Below the pieces are notes generated by a model. It worked only from the letters and a program-made list of their open reading frames with translations. It was not told where the DNA came from and did not search any database. Below, piece by piece: positions 27,834 through 36,947 of a stretch of DNA of 64,000 nucleotides. The DNA is from Sva-07 sp963743825 (GTDB lineage Bacteria; Actinomycetota; Acidimicrobiia; Acidimicrobiales; Ilumatobacteraceae). Every line of letters starts with the position of its first letter. Position 1 is the first letter of the stretch. The stretch spans positions 1 to 64,000 of the forward strand of contig CAVURC010000010.1 of NCBI GenBank assembly GCA_963743825.1. The letters are read 5' to 3'. Both the position numbers and the translations under genes were made by a program.

Positions 27834-28985
27834 ATGGATGTGTTGATCGTCGACGGGGTGATCACCGAGATCTCGACCTCGATCTCGACGACCGCCGACG
27901 AGACGGTCGATCTCGCCGGCTATCTCCTCTCACCCTCGGCGGTCGAACCGCACGCCCACCTCGACAAGGCCTTCCTCGCCGAGCACGTCGCCAATCCGAC
28001 CGGCGACCTGATGGGCGCGATCGACGCGATGAGCGCAAGCCGGCACCTGTTCGATGTCGACAACATCGTCGAGCGGGCCGAACGCGCCGCACGCCTCATG
28101 GCGGCGAACGGGTTCCGGTTCGTCCGGACCCATGCCGACGTGACGGTCGAGCACGGACTGCGAAGCGTCGAGGCCCTGGCCGAGGTCAGACGGCGAGTGG
28201 CCGACGTCATCGACCTGGAGATCGTCGCCCTGTGTGATTGGCCGGTCGTCGGGCCCGCCGGCGCCGACCAGCGCTCCCTGCTCGTGGACGCGCTCGCCGC
28301 CGGCGCCGATCTCGTCGGCGGGTGTCCTCACCTCGAGGACCGCGGTGACACCCGCGGCGCCACCGAAGTCTTCCTCCAGATCGCCACCGATCACGGAGTC
28401 GGCGTCGACCTCCACACCGACGAAACCCTCGACCCTGACGTCCTCGGTCTCGTCGATCTGGCCGAGCTGGTCCTGGCCGGATTCGAGCACCCGGTGACCG
28501 CCAGCCATTGCGTGAGCCTCGGCATGCAGACCTCGCGGCGACAAGCCGAGATCTCCGACATCGTCGCGTCCGCAGGGATCAGCGTCGTCGCGCTCCCCCA
28601 CACCAACCTGTTCCTCCAGGGCCGGGGCCACGCCCCGATGCCTCGAGGACTCACCGCTGTCGCCGCGCTCCGCGCGGCCGGCGTGATCGTCGCGGCCGGC
28701 GCCGACAATCTCCAGGATCCGTTCAACCCGGTCGGGCGCGCGTGCCCGTTCGAGACCGCCGGTTTGATGATCATGACGAGCCACCTGCTCCCCGACGACG
28801 CGTGGGCATCGGTCACCGACCGTGCCGCCGAGGTCACCGGGGCGACCCCTGCGTCGTGTGCGCCGGGGTCACCGGCCGATCTCGTCGCCATCCGAGCGGC
28901 GACCGTCAGAGAGGCGATCGCCTTCGGTCCGGCCGACCGCCACGTGTGGCGTCGCGGGGTGAGGATCAGCGAAACGCGGAGTTAA
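27834..28985 (+). CDS. amidohydrolase family protein, cytosine-deaminase-like
   Basis: A 383-residue metal-dependent hydrolase. The first metal motif is EPHAHLDKAFLAEHV; later ligands are HTDETLDPD and HCVSLGMQ, and the catalytic Asp is in AAGADNLQDPFNP. The HAHLDK form and the DNLQDPF segment are characteristic of the cytosine deaminase/cyclic-amide branch rather than dihydroorotase or hydantoinase. It would deaminate or hydrolyse a nitrogen heterocycle. It is followed after 50 bp by an SDR and then an ABC importer on the same strand, giving a probable five-gene catabolic unit. Confidence 0.88.
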   Translation: MDVLIVDGVITEISTSISTTADETVDLAGYLLSPSAVEPHAHLDKAFLAEHVANPTGDLMGAIDAMSASRHLFDVDNIVERAERAARLMAANGFRFVRTHADVTVEHGLRSVEALAEVRRRVADVIDLEIVALCDWPVVGPAGADQRSLLVDALAAGADLVGGCPHLEDRGDTRGATEVFLQIATDHGVGVDLHTDETLDPDVLGLVDLAELVLAGFEHPVTASHCVSLGMQTSRRQAEISDIVASAGISVVALPHTNLFLQGRGHAPMPRGLTAVAALRAAGVIVAAGADNLQDPFNPVGRACPFETAGLMIMTSHLLPDDAWASVTDRAAEVTGATPASCAPGSPADLVAIRAATVREAIAFGPADRHVWRRGVRISETRS

Positions 28986-29019
28986 CAGAGCGGCCGCCGA
29001 CGGGCTGGGACCACCGACC

Positions 29020-29025
29020 TATAGT
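29020..29025 (+). promoter_or_regulatory. -10-like hexamer for the SDR gene
   Basis: TATAGT, 10 nt before the ATG at 29036. It suggests that the SDR and the transporter genes can be transcribed separately from the amidohydrolase. Confidence 0.45.
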
Positions 29026-29035
29026 GGCGGCCATC

Positions 29036-29806
29036 ATGGTCGACAGCGGAGGACGCCTCGTGCCGACGGATTCCCGATTCACCGGTCGCCGCGTCGTGGC
29101 GACGGGCGCAGCGCGCGGAATCGGAGCGGAGATCGCTCGCCGGTTCGCCGGCGCCGGCGCCCGAGTGGCGATCCTCGACCAGCTCGTCGACGAAGCCGGG
29201 GCGGTCGCCGACGAGATCGACGGCATGGCGTTCGGCTGCGATCTCACCGACGCCGAATCCACCACGACCGCAATGGAGTCCGCGATCGCCTCACTCGGCG
29301 GCGTCGACGTCCTCGTCAACAACGCCGGCGTGTTCAGGATCACCCCACTGCTCGACATCTCCAGCGACGAGTGGGACTGGGTCTTCGCCGTCAACACCCG
29401 AGCGATGCTGCTCACGACGCAGGTGGCCGCTCGCTCCATGATCGCTCAGGGTGCCGGCGGCAAGATCGTCAACATGGCGAGCATGGGCGGAAAGGTCGGC
29501 GCGGCCGGCCAGGCCCACTATGCCGCGTCGAAGGCGGCCGTCATCTCGCTCACCCAGGTTGCGGCCGCCGAACTCGGATCGCACGGGATCAACGTCAACT
29601 CGATCTGCCCCGGCTACGTGCTCACCGAGATGGGGGCAGCGACACGGACTCCCGAGCAGATCGCCGAGTGGTCGTCGAAGTCACCGCTCGGGCGGCTGGC
29701 CGAAACCTCCGATGTCGCCGCGATGGCACTCTTCCTGGCCTCACACGACGCCGACTACTGCACCGGACAGGCGATGAACGTCACCGGCGGAATGATCACG
29801 CACTGA
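29036..29806 (+). CDS. SDR-family oxidoreductase
   Basis: A 256-residue classical short-chain dehydrogenase. The cofactor loop is TGAARGIG, NNAG follows at the end of beta-4, the catalytic Ser is in VNMASMGG and the active-site pair is YAASK. The C-terminus GQAMNVTGGMITH is typical. An acidic Asp after beta-2 (AILDQLVDEAG) favours NAD over NADP. A long upstream extension is open in frame but overlaps the amidohydrolase and lacks family residues, so the ATG at 29036 is chosen. The ABC ATPase starts 8 nt after its stop. Confidence 0.92.
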   Translation: MVDSGGRLVPTDSRFTGRRVVATGAARGIGAEIARRFAGAGARVAILDQLVDEAGAVADEIDGMAFGCDLTDAESTTTAMESAIASLGGVDVLVNNAGVFRITPLLDISSDEWDWVFAVNTRAMLLTTQVAARSMIAQGAGGKIVNMASMGGKVGAAGQAHYAASKAAVISLTQVAAAELGSHGINVNSICPGYVLTEMGAATRTPEQIAEWSSKSPLGRLAETSDVAAMALFLASHDADYCTGQAMNVTGGMITH

Positions 29807-29814
29807 GGACACCG

Positions 29815-30582
29815 ATGATCGACACCATCACACCCGACGCCACCACAACCGACTCGGCCGTCACGTTCCGCGACGTGTCGATGACGTTCCCCGACGGGAC
29901 CCAGGCGTTGACGTCGACGTCCTTCGACGTCAAGCCCGGCGAGTTCGTCACGGTGGTCGGACCATCCGGCTGCGGGAAGTCGACGCTGCTTCGCATCGCG
30001 TCGGGACTCACGAAGCCAACCACCGGTTTCGTGAGCGTCGACCACACAGGACTCGGCTACGTCTTCCAGGACGCCACGCTGCTCCCGTGGAGAACGGTGA
30101 TCCAGAACGTCGAGCTGCTCGCCGAACTCGAGGGCCTCCCCCGGGACGAGAGCCGTCGACGCGCGATCGAGAACATCGAACTCGTCGGACTGAGCGGGCA
30201 CGAGGACAAATACCCCAAGCAGATGTCGGGCGGCATGCGGATGCGGGCGTCGCTCGCTCGCAGCCTCGTACTCGAGCCGAAGGTCTTCCTGTTCGACGAG
30301 CCGTTCGGCGCTGTCGACGAGATCACCCGGGAACGCCTGAACGACGAGGTGATCTCGCTGTTCCTCCGCAAGAATTTCGCCGGGCTGTTCATCACCCACT
30401 CGATCAGCGAAGCCGTCTTCCTCTCCACACGCATCCTCGTGATGAGTGGGCGGCCGGGCTCGGTCGTCGGCGAGTTCGACGTGCCGTTCGCCTACCCACG
30501 TGATCCGGAGTTGCGCTTCGACCCCGCATTTGCCGAACTCTGCGGCCAGATCTCACATGCACTTCGGGGAGCGCATTCGTGA
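29815..30582 (+). CDS. ABC transporter ATP-binding protein, NitT/TauT type
   Basis: A 255-residue ATPase. Walker A is GPSGCGKST, the Q-loop is YVFQDATLLPWRTV (the LPW is typical of SsuB/TauB/ThiZ-like ATPases), the signature is MSGGMRMRASLARSL, Walker B is VFLFDEPFGAVD and the switch is ITHSISEAV. It overlaps the permease by 4 bp (GTGA) and follows the SDR by 8 bp. The system is likely to import the substrate of the surrounding catabolic enzymes: this transporter type handles nitrate, taurine, sulfonates and pyrimidines. Confidence 0.92.
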   Translation: MIDTITPDATTTDSAVTFRDVSMTFPDGTQALTSTSFDVKPGEFVTVVGPSGCGKSTLLRIASGLTKPTTGFVSVDHTGLGYVFQDATLLPWRTVIQNVELLAELEGLPRDESRRRAIENIELVGLSGHEDKYPKQMSGGMRMRASLARSLVLEPKVFLFDEPFGAVDEITRERLNDEVISLFLRKNFAGLFITHSISEAVFLSTRILVMSGRPGSVVGEFDVPFAYPRDPELRFDPAFAELCGQISHALRGAHS

Positions 30583-31478
30583 GCGCGTTCACCGAACAGA
30601 CCGACAGCATGTCGCCGACCTATGCCGCGTTGGGATCCGACCCGTCGCTGATGGGTGACACCGGACCATCCGGACAGCCGACCGTGAAAGCATTCGTGCG
30701 AGCGTTCGTCGGGCCGTTGGTGTTCCTCGTCGTCTTCGTCGCGCTGTGGGAGTACTTCCATCGCGACGGCATGCGTCGCTTCTTCGACAAGCCGGGATTC
30801 CTGCTCCCGTCACCAACGACCGTCATCGACCAGTCGTTCCTCGATTCGGTCGTTCGCCAACAGATGATCACGGGTCTCGCATGGACCACCTTCACGGCGC
30901 TGATCGGGCTGGCGATCAGCGTCGTGCTCGGCATCTCGATCGCAGTGCTCATGGCGCAGGCACGTTGGCTCGAACGGTCGATGTACCCGTATCTCGTCGC
31001 AGCGCAGGCACTTCCGGTGCTGGCGATCGTTCCATTGATCGGTTCGGTGTTCGGTGGAGGCATCGGTGCACGCATCTTCGTGTGCGTGATGATCTCGATC
31101 TTCCCGATCGTGACCAACACGCTGTTCGGCCTGACATCGGTCGACGTCGCGCAGCATGAATTGTTCACGCTCCATGGAGCCACGCGGTCGACTCGGCTGC
31201 GCAAGCTGCAGTTCCCCGCCGCCATGCCGTCGATCTTCGTCGGTTTCCGCATTGCGGCAGGCCTCAGCGTCATCGGGGCAATCGTCGGCGAACAGTTCTT
31301 CCGCGCGGGCCAGAAGCCCGGCATCGGCGTCGTCGTCGAGCAGTTCCGCCAGAAGGCACGGTTTCCGCAGGTGTACGGCGGCCTCATCGTCGCAGCACTG
31401 CTCGGCATTGCTGTCTTCCTGGCGTTCGGCGCAATCCGCAAACTCGCCATCGGTCGCTGGCACGACGAATCGTCGTAG
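30579..31478 (+). CDS. ABC transporter permease, NitT/TauT type
   Basis: A 299-residue membrane protein with about six helices and the family coupling loop: ELFTLHGATRSTRLRKLQFPAAMPSI, beginning after FGLTSVDVAQ. The N-terminal 45 residues are soluble. The GTG start overlaps the ATPase stop by 4 bp, indicating translational coupling. One permease is enough for this transporter class because it works as a homodimer. Confidence 0.9.
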   Translation: MSAFTEQTDSMSPTYAALGSDPSLMGDTGPSGQPTVKAFVRAFVGPLVFLVVFVALWEYFHRDGMRRFFDKPGFLLPSPTTVIDQSFLDSVVRQQMITGLAWTTFTALIGLAISVVLGISIAVLMAQARWLERSMYPYLVAAQALPVLAIVPLIGSVFGGGIGARIFVCVMISIFPIVTNTLFGLTSVDVAQHELFTLHGATRSTRLRKLQFPAAMPSIFVGFRIAAGLSVIGAIVGEQFFRAGQKPGIGVVVEQFRQKARFPQVYGGLIVAALLGIAVFLAFGAIRKLAIGRWHDESS

Positions 31479-31555
31479 CCGCACACTTCCCACCCACCCG
31501 GAATCGTCTCGATTCCCCGATCCCAGCCAGCGTGAACCCCCAACAAGGAGCAACC

Positions 31556-32758
31556 ATGAAAACCACCCGCAGCGCCAAGCTGCTCGGCCTCACCCTCGCC
31601 GCCGGCCTCGCCGTCGCGGCGTGCGGCAGTGACAGCGACAGCGACAGCGAGACGTCCGAGCCGACCAGTGACACCACGGCCGGCACGGACGCCGCGACCG
31701 ACGGCGAAGCCGTTTCACTCGCCGGTGACTGTCCCGAGACCGTCGCCATCCAGCTCGACTGGATGCCCGAAGCCGAGCACGGCTTCCTCTACCAGCTGAT
31801 CGGTGAGGGCTACGAGATCGACGCCGGCAACGCCTACGTGACCGGCCCGCTGATCGATGCGAACGGCAACGACACCGGCGTGAAGGTGCAGATCCGCTCC
31901 GGCGGCGCTGCCCAGAACTTCTCACCCGTCACGCAGATCATGTACGCCAGCGACGACGTGCTGCTCGGATTCGTCTACACCGACGAGGCGATCCAGTTCT
32001 CCGGTGACTTCCCGACCGTTGCCATCGAGTCCGGCTACGAGAAGAACCCGCAGATGATCATGTGGGATCCGGCGACCTATCCCGAGGTCACCGGTATCGC
32101 CGATCTCGGCACCGAGGGTGTCAAGGTCCGCTACTTCGGTGGCGCGGCCTACATGGACTTCCTCACCGGCACGGGCGTGCTCAGCGCCGAACAGGTCGAC
32201 GGCTCCTACACCGGAGATCCGAGCCTGTTCATCGCCGACGAAGGCGCGTCTGCACAGCAGGGCTTCGCCTCCGCCGAGCCGTTCCTCTACGAAGAGGAGC
32301 TCACCGACTGGGGCAAGCCCGTCGCGTACGAGTACATCAACGACATCGGCTGGGAGAACTACGCCCAGTCGATCGCCACCAAGCCGGAGAACATCGAGAC
32401 CTACTCGGCGTGCTTCACGAAGCTCGTGCCGATCATCCAGCAGGCCAGCATCGACTACCTTGCCGACCCCGCCCGGACGAACGCCATCATCCTCGACGCC
32501 GTCGCCCAGTTCGGCGGCGACTTCGGTTGGGACTACACCCAGGCTGCGGCTGACTTCGGCGTTGCCAAGATCATCGAGGACGGCTTGATCGCCAACAGCC
32601 CCGAGGGAGTTGTCGGTCAGTTCGACACCGACCGGGTGGCGAAGCTGATCGAACTGGCAGTGCCGATCTACACGGCACAGGGCGCCACGCCGAAGGAAGG
32701 CGTGACACCGGACGACATCGTCACCAACCAGTTCATCGACACCTCGATCGGCCTCTGA
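31556..32758 (+). CDS. ABC transporter substrate-binding lipoprotein, NMT1/ThiY-like
   Basis: A 400-residue lipoprotein. The signal peptide ends in LAVAAC, followed by a short acidic Ser/Asp/Thr linker. The mature domain opens CPETVAIQLDWMPEAEHGFLYQL, the characteristic LDWxPxxEH start of the NMT1/ThiY (pyrimidine-precursor-type) binding proteins. A strong AAGGAG ribosome-binding site precedes the ATG by 5 nt, and a 77-bp gap separates it from the permease, allowing high expression from the operon. A 16-bp perfect stem-loop lies just after its stop. The ligand class supports a pyrimidine-like or other N-heterocyclic substrate (inference). Confidence 0.9.
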   Translation: MKTTRSAKLLGLTLAAGLAVAACGSDSDSDSETSEPTSDTTAGTDAATDGEAVSLAGDCPETVAIQLDWMPEAEHGFLYQLIGEGYEIDAGNAYVTGPLIDANGNDTGVKVQIRSGGAAQNFSPVTQIMYASDDVLLGFVYTDEAIQFSGDFPTVAIESGYEKNPQMIMWDPATYPEVTGIADLGTEGVKVRYFGGAAYMDFLTGTGVLSAEQVDGSYTGDPSLFIADEGASAQQGFASAEPFLYEEELTDWGKPVAYEYINDIGWENYAQSIATKPENIETYSACFTKLVPIIQQASIDYLADPARTNAIILDAVAQFGGDFGWDYTQAAADFGVAKIIEDGLIANSPEGVVGQFDTDRVAKLIELAVPIYTAQGATPKEGVTPDDIVTNQFIDTSIGL

Positions 32759-32791
32759 CCGACCACCGCTGACCCACCGAACACCGAACAC

Positions 32792-32827
32792 CGAACGGGG
32801 GACGCTCGAAGGAGCGTCCCCCGTTCG
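32792..32827 (+). terminator. 16-bp perfect stem-loop after the importer operon
   Basis: CGAACGGGGGACGCTC, loop GAAG, and the exact complement at 32812-32827. There is no U-tract, as is common in high-GC actinobacteria. It separates the plus-strand importer operon from the convergent VOC gene and can act in both directions. Confidence 0.85.
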
Positions 32828-32847
32828 CGTTCACCGACCATCGATGC

Positions 32848-33201
32848 TCAGAAGTACGCGCAGAGGTCGAACGGGTTCCCATCCGGGTCGGTGAGGTTGG
32901 CGATCGATCCGTACGGCTCGCGACGGGGCTCGCCCACCAGCCGCGCCCCCAGACCGACCAATCGTGCCAACTCATCGTCGAACGAGGCCGACTCGCACGC
33001 GAGGTCGAGGTGGATCGAGCCATTGCGTGTGACCCCACGCTGAATGCCCAGGCGTCGCACACCATCGCCATCAGCGAGCACGATCCATCGATCGACGTCT
33101 TCACGCTCGATCTCGTGCAGACCTGCCGCATCCGTCCAGAACCGTGCGATCGCATCGGTGTCGGGCGAGTCGACCGTGACGAGGTCGAAACGTGACGTCA
33201 T
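32848..33201 (-). CDS. VOC-family protein
   Basis: A 117-residue glyoxalase/bleomycin-resistance-fold protein. It opens RFDLVTVDSPDTDAIARFW, has GSIHLDLACESASFDDEL at the start of the second module and ends ANLTDPDGNPFDLCAYF, the usual C-terminal pattern. It follows the M20 hydrolase with a 1-nt gap on the same strand, so it is the last gene of the creatininase-M20-VOC operon. It may be an isomerase or epimerase of the pathway product, or a small binding protein. Confidence 0.85.
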   Translation of the reverse strand: MTSRFDLVTVDSPDTDAIARFWTDAAGLHEIEREDVDRWIVLADGDGVRRLGIQRGVTRNGSIHLDLACESASFDDELARLVGLGARLVGEPRREPYGSIANLTDPDGNPFDLCAYF

Positions 33202-33202
33202 C

Positions 33203-34477
33203 TCACACCGGTGAGGCGGCCAGGTCGAGCACCACCTGGAGCAGGACGTTGGCGCCGGCTTCGATGTCGGCAGCCTGCGTGAACTCGGCGATGTTGTGAC
33301 TCAGGCCGTTGACGCTCGGCGTGAAGACCATGGCGGTGGGACACACCCGCGAGAGCATCTGCGCATCGTGGCCGGCACCGCTCGGCATGCGACGCGTGGA
33401 GTAGCCGAGGCGGGTCGCCGTCGACTCGACCCGGCTCACCATGGCTGCGTCGAACGAGACGGGTTCGAAGCGGGCCAACGATCGGGTCGTGATCTCGACA
33501 CCCTCGGATTCGGCGAGTTCCTCGAGGAACGTGGCGAGCCGCGACTCGGCCTCGCGCAGCATCCGATCGTCGGTGTTGCGCATGTCGGCCGTCATCACGA
33601 CACGTGACGGCACGACGTTGGTCAGGTTCGGGTACACGTCGATCCGACCGACCGTGCCGACCTGATCGTGACCGAGGTGGCGGGTGAGGTCACGCACGTA
33701 CGTTGCGATCGCGCCGGCGCAGAACGCCGGGTCGTGACGCAAACGCATCGGCGTCGTTCCTGCGTGAGCCGACTGCCCGACGATGAGGATCTCGGTCCAC
33801 GAGATGCCCTGGACCCCCTCGACGACACCGATCGTGACGCCCTCGGCCTCGAGGATCGGGCCCTGTTCGATGTGGAGTTCGACGTAGGCATGAGGCGCCG
33901 CCGGGTGCGGGCACGGCACCGGTCCGGCGTACCCGATGCGTTCGAGTTCGTCACCCAACCGGGCATGGTCGTCGGATGCGACGACATCGAGCGCCTCCTC
34001 GAGCGGCATCCCGCCGACGTACACGAGGCTCCCGAGCATGTCGGGAGCGAACCGGGCCCCCTCCTCATCGGTGAAGAACGCCACCTGCACCGGCCGATGG
34101 GTGACGACGTCGTGGCGTGCCAGGGTCTCGATGACCTCCAAGCCCGCCAGCACGCCGAGATTGCCGTCGAATCGCCCACCGGTGCCGACGGTGTCGATGT
34201 GCGAACCGATCATCACAGGAGCGAGTGTCGGATCGGATCCCTGCCGGGTCGCCACGACGTTGCCGATGGCGTCGATCGCCACATCGAGACCGAGATCGCG
34301 CATCCAGGTCACGACGAGATCACGACCGTCACGATCGGCGTCGGTCAGGGCGAGGCGGGCGTTGCCCCATTCACCATTCGGACCGTCGATGCGTCCGATC
34401 TCTCCGAGTGCATCGAGTCGGGCGAGGAGATGCTCCACGTCGACTCTGAGCTCGTGCAGGTGCGTCTCGGCGGCCAT
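33203..34477 (-). CDS. M20-family Zn-dependent hydrolase (N-carbamoylase/allantoate amidohydrolase type)
   Basis: A 424-residue dizinc amidase. The metal ligands are visible in MIGSHIDTVGTGGRFDGNLGV, FTDEEGARF (bridging Glu) and YVELHIEQGPILE; a dimerisation-lid segment holds GQSAHAGTTPM. Residues GPNGEWGNARLALTDADRDGRDLV near the N-terminus fit the hydantoinase/carbamoylase branch, which cleaves N-carbamoyl groups or allantoate. Upstream TTG at 34483 is in frame, but the ATG at 34477 is chosen. It starts 2 nt after the creatininase-family stop, so both act together on an opened ring (inference). Confidence 0.92.
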   Translation of the reverse strand: MAAETHLHELRVDVEHLLARLDALGEIGRIDGPNGEWGNARLALTDADRDGRDLVVTWMRDLGLDVAIDAIGNVVATRQGSDPTLAPVMIGSHIDTVGTGGRFDGNLGVLAGLEVIETLARHDVVTHRPVQVAFFTDEEGARFAPDMLGSLVYVGGMPLEEALDVVASDDHARLGDELERIGYAGPVPCPHPAAPHAYVELHIEQGPILEAEGVTIGVVEGVQGISWTEILIVGQSAHAGTTPMRLRHDPAFCAGAIATYVRDLTRHLGHDQVGTVGRIDVYPNLTNVVPSRVVMTADMRNTDDRMLREAESRLATFLEELAESEGVEITTRSLARFEPVSFDAAMVSRVESTATRLGYSTRRMPSGAGHDAQMLSRVCPTAMVFTPSVNGLSHNIAEFTQAADIEAGANVLLQVVLDLAASPV

Positions 34478-34479
34478 GC

Positions 34480-35262
34480 TCAACGCACCGGCAATTCGAA
34501 CCGGGCCACCTCGGCCAGGGCGTCACAGAATGCACCGACGGCCGCGTCGAACAAGGTGGCCCCGCGTTCGGCCGTGGCCACGGTCGGATCGCCGATGTGT
34601 CCATCGGGGCCGAAGTCGTTCGACAGCCAGCCGAATCCGACCGCACCGCCGAAGCGCACGTACTTGTTGTCGGCGAGCGCCTCGGGAACGTTGCGCGTCG
34701 CCGTCGACATGTCGACGAGTTCGGGTGCGAGGTGGAGCATGATCGAGGTCTCGTCGGTACCGCCGTGGATCCCCATGCCCAACTCGTCGGTCGGCGACGC
34801 GCCGCCCTGGTCGGGCGGGACCCCCGGATGCGCCAGGAACGTCATGAGGCCGTGCGCCAGGCGAATCTCACGGTTGGCGACACCCACCAGTGCGGAGTTT
34901 CCGCCGTGGCCGTTGAAGAACACGAGCTTGCGTGCCGGGGTGGTCGCCACGCACCGACCGATGTCGTCGAGCACCGCCAGCAGCGTTGTCGCCGACAGCC
35001 AGATCGTGCCCGCCGACCAGGCGTGCTCGTTCGACTTCGTGTACGCCAACGGGGGCAGCAGCCACACGTCGAGGTCGGCACCGACTCGTTGCACGGCCGC
35101 AGTTGCGACCCGGTCGGCGATGAGCAGATCGGTGTTGAACGGCAGATGCGGTCCGTGCTGCTCGACGGCGCCCAGCGGCTGGACGAAAATGCTGCGTGAC
35201 GTGATCAGTTGCTCGACCTGGGGAGCGCGCAGGTCGGCCAGTTGTCGCGAAACGAAAGTCAC
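34480..35262 (-). CDS. creatininase-family amidohydrolase
   Basis: A 260-residue metal-dependent hydrolase. The family motif is PLGAVEQHGPHLPFNTD, followed by KSNEHAWSAGTIWLS, the FNGHGGNSALVG metal-binding segment and the late GIHGGTDETSIML, where His and Glu ligands are kept. The family includes creatininase, mycofactocin peptidase (MftE) and formamide hydrolases, so the substrate is a cyclic or formylated amide. The GTG start has a TAACGT hexamer 6 nt upstream. It is first in an operon with the M20 hydrolase and a VOC protein. No mycofactocin genes are present, so MftE is unlikely. Confidence 0.9.
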   Translation of the reverse strand: MTFVSRQLADLRAPQVEQLITSRSIFVQPLGAVEQHGPHLPFNTDLLIADRVATAAVQRVGADLDVWLLPPLAYTKSNEHAWSAGTIWLSATTLLAVLDDIGRCVATTPARKLVFFNGHGGNSALVGVANREIRLAHGLMTFLAHPGVPPDQGGASPTDELGMGIHGGTDETSIMLHLAPELVDMSTATRNVPEALADNKYVRFGGAVGFGWLSNDFGPDGHIGDPTVATAERGATLFDAAVGAFCDALAEVARFELPVR

Positions 35263-35268
35263 CTCACA

Positions 35269-35274
35269 ACGTTA
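35269..35274 (-). promoter_or_regulatory. -10-like hexamer for the creatininase operon
   Basis: TAACGT on the minus strand, 6 nt before the GTG at 35262. Confidence 0.45.
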
Positions 35275-35309
35275 CGCCGCCGACATCCAGGTGCGGGAGA
35301 CTCTCCTGC

Positions 35310-36870
35310 GTGTCTGCAACCGCATCCGAACCATCCACCGTCGACTTCGACGCCATCGTCATCGGCGCCGGCCACAACGGGCTGGTCACAGCGGCATACC
35401 TCGCTCGGGCAGGGATGCGAACGCTGCTGGTCGAAGCCCGCGCCGACGTCGGCGGGACGGCGGCGAGCGAGCAGTTCGCCGGTGCAACGGTCAACATCTG
35501 CAACTGCGATCACCTCACGTTCCGCACCACGCCGGTCATCGACGAACTCGACCTTGCCGGCTTCGGCCTTCGATACCTCGATGTCGAGCCGGCGCAGCAC
35601 AACTTCTCGTGGGCCAGCGCCGCCGAGGGCAGGGGCTGGTCGCACCACCACGATCTCGAGGCGACACTCGACGACATCGGTCGGAGCTTTCCCTCCCAGG
35701 TGGACGGCTATCGCCGCTACGCCAAGGCCGCGATGCCCGCCATCGAGATGGTGTTCGAGGCGGCCGCCGAGCCACCGACGATTGCGGGCCTCACCAAGCT
35801 CGCTCTGCGCCGACGACTGAGCGGAGCCCCGACCTTGATGCGGTGGTCGCGTCGCAGCGCAGCCGACGTGCTCCGTTCGTTCTTCGACGAGGACGCCATC
35901 GCCGGCCCGGGTGCCCTGACGGGACCGATGGTGTGGGGGATCTCACCGGAGACTCCCGGCACCGGGCTGGGCGCCCTCACCCATGCGATGCGCCACGTCG
36001 GCAAGGTCGGACGTCCGGTCGGCGGCAGCGGCCAGGTGCCACTCGCGCTGCTCGCCGCGTTCGAGGCCGCCGGCGGCACGCTGCGCACGAAGAGCCCCGT
36101 CGACACGATCACGTGCACTGGCGATCGTGTCGCCGGCATCGTCGCTCGTCGACGGCACCGAGATCACCGCGCCGATCGTCGTGTCGGCCTGCAACCCACA
36201 CGACACGTTCCTGCGATGGCTGCGCAATCCGCCGGCGTCGGCGACCGATCTCGTGCGCCGGTGGCGAAACATCCACCACGACGAAGGGTACGAGTCGAAG
36301 GTCGACGCCGTGCTCTCTGCTGCGCCCGTGCTGCGTGGCTTCGACGGGCCGCTCGGGCCGACCACGGCGATCGCTCCCGGCCTCGCCGAGATCCATCGGG
36401 GTGCCGGGCTGATCTCCGAGGGTCGTGTGATGGACCGCCCCGGCATGCTGGTCAACGTTCCGACGGCACTCGATCCGTCGATGGCGCCCGCCGGTCGACA
36501 TGTGTTCAGCCTCGAGGCCATCTACACCCCGTTCGGCCTGACCGGAGGCTGGCCCGACTCGAACGAGCCACGCCGCTGGCTCGAGGCGTTCGCGGAGCTG
36601 TGCGAGCCCGGCTTCCTCGACTCGATCATCGAGTGGCGAGCCATGACGCCCGACGTGTACGAACGCGATTTCCATCTCCCGGCAGGGCACGCCACGAGCT
36701 TCGCCGGCGGACCATTGGCGGCGTTCCGCAACGCGAATCCCGAGCTCACGAAGTACGAGACATCGGTCGGCGGGCTGTACCTCACCGGTGCGGCCACCTT
36801 CCCGGGCGCAGGTGTGTGGGGTGCGAGCGGCCGCAACTGCGCCACCGTGATCCTCGAACACCGCGGCTGA
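35310..36870 (+). CDS. FAD-dependent oxidoreductase, phytoene-desaturase-like (one frame break)
   Basis: Read across one extra base this is a flavoprotein of about 519 residues. The dinucleotide-binding fold is AIVIGAGHNGLVTAAYLARAG with the following acidic VEARADVGGTAASEQ. The C-terminal FAD contact is GGLYLTGAATFPGAGVWGASGRN. These are typical of the NAD(P)/FAD oxidoreductases related to phytoene desaturase and PYROXD2. The break lies near 36141-36147 (GGC ATC GTC, one extra base, then CTC GTC GAC). Upstream on the other strand are the creatininase and M20 genes. Its substrate is unknown; an amine or lipid oxidation is possible. Confidence 0.85.
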
Positions 36871-36947
36871 TTCCCCGGCGCCGCGACGCCCGGAATACCC
36901 CGACGTCACGTACGGTTCCACGCAGTGTCCCCTGAAAGGAGCACTCC

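Noticed and set aside
34480..35262. Mycofactocin peptidase (MftE) as identity of the creatininase-family gene.
   Set aside because: No mftA-D or other mycofactocin genes lie nearby; the neighbours are catabolic hydrolases.
33668..36412. A 914-codon open frame on the plus strand across the M20 and creatininase genes.
   Set aside because: It is antisense to two well-supported hydrolases and then runs out of phase through the FAD oxidoreductase; no family features.
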